The translations under genes were made by a program, and so were the position numbers. Of a DNA stretch of 13,203 nucleotides, positions 7,707 through 13,203 are shown one piece after another. The DNA lies in the NCBI GenBank assembly GCA_938082915.1, contig CALKCG010000009.1, positions 1 to 13,203 of the forward strand, written 5' to 3'. The notes under the pieces are model-generated. The model worked only from the letters and a program-made list of their open reading frames with translations. It was not told where the DNA came from and did not search any database. This stretch comes from an uncultured archaeon. Lineage in GTDB: Archaea; Thermoproteota; CALKCG01; B24. Position 1 is the first letter of the stretch, and the number at the start of each line of letters is the position of its first letter.

Positions 7707-9542
7707 TCAATTTTCCAATTTGAGTATTTCGTCCAGGCCTAACCGTCTAATTGTCTCTGGCTTCGGCACACCATTTCCATACCATCCTCGTAAGGCATAG
7801 TACTCATCCAGCATCTCATCCAATTCTACTATGGATCCTTTAGCAGGCCCCTCGGGCATAGGCTCTTTTAAAAACCTGCGTGGCAAATAGTCATCCTCCC
7901 GTTTAACGCCCTCCCTTACGTTGAAGAGCCGTGTCAGATTATACACTCTCTCCCCAATAGTTCTCAACGTGTTCGCATCTTCCAAAGGTAGACCCGTAGC
8001 TGTAGTCAACATTTCACCTATCTCTCTAAACGATAGTGCGAAGGATGCGAAGAAGCACATGCCTATGGAATCTATAAGCGCCTTTTCATTCTGATAATCT
8101 ACTACAAGTTTCGCTTTCCCCTCTTTTTTAACCGGATCCACAGCTCCCCCATATGCCAAAAGCTCTTTATCAGCCGTATATGCTCTTAAATGACATGCAC
8201 CTCTATCAGATGTAGCATAACCTAAACCCATGCCTTTAGCAGCTCTAGGCTCGTAACCGGGCATTTCTAAACCTTTAACATGCATAGCTATATCTTCGCA
8301 ACCGTATTTAGCGCTCAGCTTCTTAACACCAAGCCTTAACTCTCTTCCAATACCATCACCTTTGCAGATCTTCTCTACAAGTCTCAATAGAGCTTCACTA
8401 TTGCCCCATTCAGCATTTATCCCGTCAACATCCTCACTTCTAAGGATCCCTCTCTCATAAAGCTCCATGACGAAGCTTACGATGACGCCCGTACTTATCG
8501 TATCTACACCGTAGACGTCACACAGCCAATTGGCGTAAACTATAGCATCTTTATCTGAGATTCCGCATAACGGTCCAAATGCCCATAGTGTTTCATAATC
8601 TGGACCATCCACTACATAGTTGGATGAATGCGATAACTTGCCGCAGGCTATTGGGCATCCAAAGCAGGCCTTATCCTTCTTCCAAAGTCCTTTACGCCAC
8701 TCGTAACCAGATATCTTCCAGACGTCTGGAAATACGCCCGTTTTAAAGTTTTTAGTCGGTAATGCTCCCGCCTCGTTTACCGTTTCGATTATATTAACCG
8801 TACCGTAGACTGGTAGACTTCTGGCAGTGACTTCGTGCATTCTAAGCCTCCTATGAGCTCTCCAACATGCTTTTTCAAAGCTATCTGGATCGTAAACGGT
8901 TATGGGCTTTCTCCCTCTAACAGCTATTGCCTTAAGGTTTTTAGAGCCCATGACGGCTCCAGCTCCGCCCCTACCAGCACAGCGTTGATCTGTGAAAATC
9001 CCAGCTATGGGTACTAGCTCTTCACCAGCTGGTCCTATAGTTAAAACCCTAAATTCTTTACCGAACTTATTTTTAACCTTATCCTCAGCATCTATAGTTT
9101 TGAGACCCTTCAGCCACGAAGCCTCTTCAATGTATAAATCTCCATCATCTATAACGACTATTGATAGTTGATCCGCTCTTCCAGTGATAATGATGGCGTC
9201 GAAACCGGCCTTTTTAACTTCGACACCGAAGAAACCTCCACAATTGGCGTCTAAAAACAGGCCTGTATGTGGGCTTTTAGTTATAATGCTGAAACGGCAG
9301 CTCGAAGGAGCCAACGTTCCAGTTAAAGGCCCTGTTGCTAATATCAGGGGGTTTCCAGGGCTTAAAGGGTCGATACCCTTACTTGTGGAATTATATAGTA
9401 GGAGAGCACCTAAGCCCTTCCCTCCTAGGACCATTGAAACATCTCTCTGAGGCAATGTCACTCTATCCATCTTTCCAGACGAAAGATCTACTTTAATTAT
9501 GCTTCCAACATACCCTCTACCTGAAAGACTCAAAATCACCAT
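7707..9542 (-). CDS. aor: Aldehyde:ferredoxin oxidoreductase (tungsten enzyme family)
   Basis: Oxidises an aldehyde to the carboxylate and gives electrons to an iron-sulfur protein, using a tungsto- (or molybdo-) bispterin cofactor and one [4Fe-4S] cluster. The 611-residue length is normal. The pterin-binding segment GRGGAGAVMGSKNLKAI is at 190-206. The cluster cysteines are Cys293, Cys296 and Cys300 in CFGCPIAC, and Cys496 in DSIGMC. The second pterin region EMPGYEPRAAKGMGLGYATS is near 426-445, followed by RGACH. All key residues are present, so the enzyme looks functional. The substrate cannot be fixed within the family (broad aldehydes, glyceraldehyde, glyceraldehyde-3-phosphate, formaldehyde). 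The ATG at 9542 has AGAGGGGGG just before it, and the first seven bases overlap the end of the aldolase-ferredoxin gene, implying translational coupling. Its aldehyde is most likely a product of that aldolase. Confidence 0.93.
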   Translation of the reverse strand: MVILSLSGRGYVGSIIKVDLSSGKMDRVTLPQRDVSMVLGGKGLGALLLYNSTSKGIDPLSPGNPLILATGPLTGTLAPSSCRFSIITKSPHTGLFLDANCGGFFGVEVKKAGFDAIIITGRADQLSIVVIDDGDLYIEEASWLKGLKTIDAEDKVKNKFGKEFRVLTIGPAGEELVPIAGIFTDQRCAGRGGAGAVMGSKNLKAIAVRGRKPITVYDPDSFEKACWRAHRRLRMHEVTARSLPVYGTVNIIETVNEAGALPTKNFKTGVFPDVWKISGYEWRKGLWKKDKACFGCPIACGKLSHSSNYVVDGPDYETLWAFGPLCGISDKDAIVYANWLCDVYGVDTISTGVIVSFVMELYERGILRSEDVDGINAEWGNSEALLRLVEKICKGDGIGRELRLGVKKLSAKYGCEDIAMHVKGLEMPGYEPRAAKGMGLGYATSDRGACHLRAYTADKELLAYGGAVDPVKKEGKAKLVVDYQNEKALIDSIGMCFFASFALSFREIGEMLTTATGLPLEDANTLRTIGERVYNLTRLFNVREGVKREDDYLPRRFLKEPMPEGPAKGSIVELDEMLDEYYALRGWYGNGVPKPETIRRLGLDEILKLEN

Positions 9543-10762
9543 CCCCCCTCTACTCTTAAAGCACTTCTAGAACACCATTTCACGCACTCCGGTAAACCAT
9601 CGCAGAGGTCGCATGAGAGTATTCTCCCATTTATAAGCTTTAGAACTCTAGCTGGGCATACATTAACGCAGACGCCGCAACCTTGACATAGCTCTGGTGA
9701 AACCTCTACGGCTCCGGTTTTACTATTTACTCTGAGAGCTCCATTTGGGCAAGCGTTTACACAGGAGTAGCATAGCGTGCAAACATATGGGGTAAACATT
9801 CTTCCATCTTCAAAAGCCTCAATTCTCAATCTTGCTAATGAAGAATTGAAAACTTTCTCATGAATAAAACTACATGCAAACTCACATATGTGGCAACCAC
9901 TACACTTCTCAACGTCAACTAGTATTCTAACTGGAGGTTTAATCTTCTCCCTTAGAATGTCTGTTACCGTTTCCTTTCCATGAATTATCCTCCTCATGAG
10001 TCTAACGGCTTCATCTGGATTAGGATCTTGAACTATGTTCCTACCGAAAACCACCCCCGCTGCACCGGCATCTAAAACTTCAGATACGACTTCCAGGGAA
10101 TCCCTTATGCTCAACGCCTTATAGCCTCCTAAAACCAGGACAGGTACGCCTGAAGCCACTTCTATAACGTCTTTAAACGAATACGGGTCGCCTGTATACG
10201 GAACCTTTAATGCATCGGCTCCAAGCTCTACGGCTTTTCCAACAGCCCTCTTAACCATATCAACGTAATTTGCTTTCGTAATTCTAGGTCCCATGGGGAG
10301 CGGCTCTATGATCAAAGGCATGCTCCACGTTTTACATTCAATTGAAAACTCTTCAACCATTGCTGCGTGTTCTTCCTCCCTATCAAAACCTAGGAAAAGA
10401 TATGTTACAACACCTGAAGCCCCGATCTTAACAGCTTCTTTAACCGTAGTAACTCTATTGAACTGTATGCTTCTAGCTGGCAGCGTATAGGTTTTATCTC
10501 TAAATGCATTAGTCCAGTCTATTCTAACAAGCATGGCTGGTGCCTCCCTGCCCATGAATAAATGGCTGAGCCTCCTAGCTTGACCTGGGCTTACGAGAAT
10601 GGCGTCAGGTCTACCAGCTATGACCTTTCGAAGCGTTGCCTCCAAATCTACGACGCCTTTTATAGGTCCAAGCATTAAACCATGATCTGCCGCTACGACT
10701 AAACTCCTACCATCCGATGGATCTATAATCCGGCTCAGTCTGATCAACTTGCCAAGATTCAA
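9536..10762 (-). CDS. Class I aldolase fused to a four-cluster polyferredoxin domain
   Basis: One continuous 408-residue chain. Residues 1 to about 262 are a DeoC/LacD/FbaB-type (beta/alpha)8 aldolase. The first strand has AADHG with Asp26, the Schiff-base lysine is Lys186 in GADALKVPYTGD, and glycine-rich phosphate-site loops are at VLGGYKA (about 210-216) and VVFGRNI (about 237-243). The usual catalytic tyrosine of fructose-bisphosphate and ADH-synthase relatives (YPRG) is replaced in EPLPMG at 153-158, so the substrate probably differs. Residues about 283-408 are an HycB-like polyferredoxin. Its cysteines are at 287/290/293/297, 328/331/334/338, 359/362/365/369 and 384/387/393/397, enough for four [4Fe-4S] clusters. 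Such iron-sulfur subunits normally accompany aldehyde oxidoreductases as a separate chain. The start is TTG, overlapping the stop of the preceding gene in TTGA. The inferred role is to cleave a keto-sugar derivative and take electrons from the AOR encoded next. Confidence 0.88.
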   Translation of the reverse strand: MNLGKLIRLSRIIDPSDGRSLVVAADHGLMLGPIKGVVDLEATLRKVIAGRPDAILVSPGQARRLSHLFMGREAPAMLVRIDWTNAFRDKTYTLPARSIQFNRVTTVKEAVKIGASGVVTYLFLGFDREEEHAAMVEEFSIECKTWSMPLIIEPLPMGPRITKANYVDMVKRAVGKAVELGADALKVPYTGDPYSFKDVIEVASGVPVLVLGGYKALSIRDSLEVVSEVLDAGAAGVVFGRNIVQDPNPDEAVRLMRRIIHGKETVTDILREKIKPPVRILVDVEKCSGCHICEFACSFIHEKVFNSSLARLRIEAFEDGRMFTPYVCTLCYSCVNACPNGALRVNSKTGAVEVSPELCQGCGVCVNVCPARVLKLINGRILSCDLCDGLPECVKWCSRSALRVEGGW

Positions 10763-11532
10763 TTTAGATCAGCTCCCCCGTGAACGATCGACAATACGTC
10801 TGATAAAAGCTTAACAGCTCCCTCAATAGTGAGGGAGGTGCTTAAAATTATACCGTTTAATCCAATACTGAGAACGCTCAATAAAACATCCGTAAGACTT
10901 TGAGAGACCTTTTCAACTAGAAGCTTAGATGAAGGGTCTATGAGAAGCATGGGGGTTTTAACAGCGTCTTTAACGTTCTTTAAATCTTCAAGTCTTCTTA
11001 GAGGAGGTACTGCTACTATGGATGCTCCCACCTCATCAGCCATTCTAGTAGCCAATCCTACGCTCTCCCCGTAATTTTCACTACTTACCCTTTCACCGAA
11101 GGGCATTACTTCGACTATGAACGGTAGTTCGTAGTCGTGGCAAGCTTCAGAAAGCATCGTTATAAGCTTCATATTATCGGAGTCTATACGTTCATCTTCA
11201 TAACCTATTGTAAACGTTGAAATGATCGCTGAAAAATCCATTTGTAAGGCTTTAACAACAACATTTTCAGCGTCAGCCTTGGGGTTTGAAGACCGTAAAA
11301 CTTCCAAGCCAGCTCTTAAAATATGAGCTGGCGATGTTTTACCTAAGAAAACACGTTGATGTTTGACTACCGTGTCCATATCTGCTACGATTAAACCATC
11401 GAGTTTTTTAGTAGCATTTACATCCACTATAGACATTAAACTCTGAAGAGTAGAGTTACCGCTACAGTCGACTAAAACGCATCTTAAATCTGTCGGATTT
11501 ATAATCCGACTAATACGGATAGCCGACACCAT
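10759..11532 (-). CDS. Aldolase-fold paralog without catalytic lysine (probable pseudoenzyme)
   Basis: This 257-residue protein aligns along its length with the aldolase half of the next gene product. Both start with RxSRIIxPxD, share FLG...PAHIL/PAMLV, have an E-x-x-P-x-G turn (EVMPFG at 141-146 against EPLPMG) and the same closing helices. The active-site features are lost. The Schiff-base position is Ala174 in GASIVAVPP where the partner has GADALKVPYTGD; the AADHG motif has become VDCSG; the phosphate loops GGYKA and FGRN have become DPSSK and LSTS. The frame is intact and sits inside a tight operon, so it is probably retained for a structural or regulatory task, such as forming a mixed oligomer with the active aldolase. 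ATG start, 50 bases after the amidohydrolase gene; its TGA overlaps the TTG of the next gene. The aldolase fold is fairly sure; the role is inference. Confidence 0.8.
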   Translation of the reverse strand: MVSAIRISRIINPTDLRCVLVDCSGNSTLQSLMSIVDVNATKKLDGLIVADMDTVVKHQRVFLGKTSPAHILRAGLEVLRSSNPKADAENVVVKALQMDFSAIISTFTIGYEDERIDSDNMKLITMLSEACHDYELPFIVEVMPFGERVSSENYGESVGLATRMADEVGASIVAVPPLRRLEDLKNVKDAVKTPMLLIDPSSKLLVEKVSQSLTDVLLSVLSIGLNGIILSTSLTIEGAVKLLSDVLSIVHGGADLN

Positions 11533-11582
11533 CCTTTAGCCCAGTAATTATCCGTCTAATCTACTTAAAAACTCTTCCATAA

Positions 11583-12866
11583 CTATCTTTCAAATAGCAC
11601 TCCACCGACAACCGTAGCTTCAACTCTAACGTTAAAACGCCCAGGCTCGCCTTCAATTCTTAGAACCGTTAAATCTGCGATCTGTCCCCTTTCAATAAAC
11701 CCTCTATCTTCCAACCCTTCTAATCTAGCCTGATTAGATGCAGTAAACATCGAAGCGAGCTGAATAGACTCGTTTAGGCTTCTGGAATAAACGTCTATCA
11801 TAAAGCCGGAATGGCTAACAGTGAACATGTTTAAGAGGTTTTGAAATGCCTTTTCCATAGTTAGCAGACTTGAGCAAAGCGTATTCGGAAGTGCTGGTTT
11901 TACCTCTCCCCCATCATAATACCCTTTTACTATTAGAACATCTTCAGTAGGATGTTTACAGCATATGGTTGAAAACAATCTAAACTCTCCAGTAGGAACT
12001 TCCTCCTTAATTGGAAACGCGGAATCCGTTATAGCTATAATCTCATGCGATCTATTCTTACAAATTCTTCTCTCAATTATATCTGAGACGTAGCGAAAAT
12101 CTACGTGGTAACCATCCACAATAATCTCTACGTACACTGGTAAAGTCAACGCCGCCTCGTATGCGCCTCCACCGTTGAAGGGTTTAAAAGACTGCCCCAT
12201 CGCACCATTAGTTATATGGACTATGAACTTCAACCCTAGGTTGAAGGCTTCCTCCAGCTTTTTAAATGAAGCCTTTGTATGTCCACATCCAACTATAACA
12301 CCTTTGGAAGCGGCGTACTTTATAAGGTCTACTCCGAAATCTGGAACCATATTTATAAATTTAACAACTCCTGTCTTAAGAAGAGAATCAACAACTTCTC
12401 TCGCTTCAGAAGAATTTGGTGAGATTACGTATTCCCTGGGTTGAGCACCTGCACATTCAGCATTTATGAAAGTACCCTCCACGTAGGCACCTTCAAATCT
12501 AGCCCCCTCGATACCATTCTCGCTAGATTCCATGTAGATTTTACAAGTCTCCAAGTACGTTAGAATCTCTTCAAATGGCATAGCTACTGTAGCTAAATGA
12601 AACGCTGTAACCCCTTGAGCTACCAGTGCTCTAGAAACCTTCCCTATTCTATCTGGCTCTGCTAAAAACTTAGTTAAACCGTTGACATCATGCATATGCT
12701 GTTCTCTAAAACCTGGCACCACGTAGCATCCGTCGCAGTTAAAAACCTCCCCCTTGGGCTCGGCGAATCTACCTATCTCAGTAATGTATCCGTTTTCAAC
12801 TACTAGATTCCCCTTTAAAACGCCTCTAGGCGTAATAATCAAACCGTTCTTAAGAGTTAAACTCAT
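11583..12866 (-). CDS. NagA-like amidohydrolase (N-acetylglucosamine-6-phosphate deacetylase family)
   Basis: Metal-dependent amidohydrolase, closest in motif order to N-acetylglucosamine-6-phosphate deacetylase, which removes acetyl from an amino-sugar phosphate. The 427-residue product has the N- and C-terminal beta-sandwich segments around a TIM barrel. Visible metal and catalytic residues are VPGFREQHMH with His57 and His59, Glu130 in VEGTFIN, His196 in GCGHTKAS, His217 in VHITNGAMG, His254 in VDGYHVD, and Asp281 in ITDSAF. Differences from textbook NagA are Thr for Pro in the EGPF motif, ITNGAMG for the family's LFNAM, and an insertion-like PTEDVLIVKGYYDGG region. A related N-acyl substrate or another hydrolytic reaction is therefore possible. 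ATG start. It heads the minus-strand unit leading to the aldolases and the oxidoreductase. A 12-base palindrome lies just before the start and may be an operator. Confidence 0.82.
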   Translation of the reverse strand: MSLTLKNGLIITPRGVLKGNLVVENGYITEIGRFAEPKGEVFNCDGCYVVPGFREQHMHDVNGLTKFLAEPDRIGKVSRALVAQGVTAFHLATVAMPFEEILTYLETCKIYMESSENGIEGARFEGAYVEGTFINAECAGAQPREYVISPNSSEAREVVDSLLKTGVVKFINMVPDFGVDLIKYAASKGVIVGCGHTKASFKKLEEAFNLGLKFIVHITNGAMGQSFKPFNGGGAYEAALTLPVYVEIIVDGYHVDFRYVSDIIERRICKNRSHEIIAITDSAFPIKEEVPTGEFRLFSTICCKHPTEDVLIVKGYYDGGEVKPALPNTLCSSLLTMEKAFQNLLNMFTVSHSGFMIDVYSRSLNESIQLASMFTASNQARLEGLEDRGFIERGQIADLTVLRIEGEPGRFNVRVEATVVGGVLFER

Positions 12867-12873
12867 GACGACT

Positions 12874-12885
12874 ATGATATATCAT
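12874..12885. promoter_or_regulatory. 12-bp perfect palindrome before the amidohydrolase gene
   Basis: ATGATATATCAT is a perfect palindrome ending seven bases before the start codon at 12866. It lies where the TSS would fall if the AT-rich stretch at 12896-12910 is the TATA box. A repressor bound here would block initiation for the whole four-gene unit. It may also be a chance AT-rich palindrome. Confidence 0.3.
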
Positions 12886-12895
12886 TGAGACTTCT

Positions 12896-12910
12896 AAACT
12901 TTTAGTTTTA
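12896..12910 (-). promoter_or_regulatory. Possible TATA box of the amidohydrolase-aldolase-AOR unit
   Basis: Read on the minus strand, TAAAACTAAAAGTTT is an AT-rich stretch centred about 37 bases before the ATG at 12866. It lies in the 70-base gap after the polyprenyl synthetase gene. It would give a very short leader. Pattern evidence only. Confidence 0.25.
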
Positions 12911-12936
12911 GCGCCAAATCAGTCAGCTGAAGAGTG

Positions 12937-13203
12937 CTAATACCTCCTTTCAACTATGAAGTCCGTCAAAGCCTCTAGGAGCTCTCTAGCCTCTGTTTTA
13001 GGAAGCACGCTTAAGGCCTTTTTAGCTTCTGAAGAGTATTGACGAGCAAGTTTTTTAACGTACTCTACGACGCCTGAAGCTTCTATAAGTCTTATAGCCT
13101 CCAGCATTTCTTCTTTAGAGGCAGACCTATTGCCTAAAACCTCCATAACTCTACGTCTCCCCCCGTCGTCAAGCCTATTTAAAGCCTCTAGAATGACAAT
13201 GGT
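12937..13203 (-). CDS. Polyprenyl (geranylgeranyl) diphosphate synthase, C-terminal part
   Basis: The last 88 codons of a gene that runs off the right edge of the window. There is no start codon to choose, because the frame stays open to base 13203. The all-helical product (TIVILEALNRLDDGG, VLGNRSASKEEMLEAIRLIE, SGVVEYVKKLA, AKKALSVLPKTEAREL, ALTDFIVERRY) matches the C-terminal helices of trans-isoprenyl diphosphate synthases. There the LGN turn and the late FVVER-type ending are typical of archaeal geranylgeranyl diphosphate synthases that make the chains of ether lipids. The DDxxD aspartate-rich motifs lie outside the window, so chain length cannot be judged. It precedes the amidohydrolase gene on the same strand by 70 bases; a functional link is not evident. 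Confidence 0.85.
   Translation of the reverse strand, partial: TIVILEALNRLDDGGRRRVMEVLGNRSASKEEMLEAIRLIEASGVVEYVKKLARQYSSEAKKALSVLPKTEARELLEALTDFIVERRY

Noticed and set aside
8835..9450. + strand frames inside the oxidoreductase gene
   Set aside because: They are antisense shadows of a complete AOR gene with all its motifs in the minus strand.
12937..13146. Small complete 69-residue protein starting at an internal ATG at 13146
   Set aside because: The same frame is open to the edge of the window and the upstream residues fit the polyprenyl synthetase C-terminus, so the ATG is internal.

Overview
The window looks like a chromosomal segment from a thermophile-type archaeon of the TACK (Thermoproteota-like) side. 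The evidence is a run of informational genes in a characteristic order (RecJ-like DHH phosphoesterase, KEOPS subunit Pcc1, ribosomal protein eS1/S3Ae), a likely tungsten-type aldehyde:ferredoxin oxidoreductase, a polyprenyl synthetase, TATA-like boxes close to start codons, and several apparent TTG starts. No species-level assignment is possible from sequence alone.

Left part (1-3725, + strand): a DHH phosphoesterase, pcc1 and rps3ae. The run is interrupted by about 1 kb holding a small retropepsin-like aspartic protease gene and a stretch with no convincing gene. The uS15 gene that often heads this archaeal cluster is not in the first 218 bases.

Middle part (3722-7706): a minus-strand FGGY sugar kinase converges on rps3ae so tightly that the two stop codons overlap. 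Beyond it, on the + strand, lie two damaged sugar-metabolism genes. One is a heavily decayed sugar-phosphate isomerase/epimerase-like TIM-barrel gene, with five in-frame stops and two frame changes. The other is a six-hairpin glycosidase-like gene broken by a single frameshift. About 430 bp without a convincing gene follow.

Right part (7707-12866, minus strand): a compact four-gene unit, transcribed right to left. It runs from a NagA-like amidohydrolase to an aldolase-fold paralog that has lost its Schiff-base lysine, then to a class I aldolase fused to a four-cluster polyferredoxin domain, then to an aldehyde:ferredoxin oxidoreductase. The last three overlap by a few bases. The inferred logic is that a deacetylated or otherwise hydrolysed sugar derivative is cleaved by the aldolase, the aldehyde is oxidised by the AOR, and electrons pass to the iron-sulfur domain that is covalently part of the aldolase. 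This aldolase/dead-aldolase/ferredoxin/AOR module is the most unusual item here. The window ends inside the 3' part of a minus-strand polyprenyl (probably geranylgeranyl) diphosphate synthase gene.
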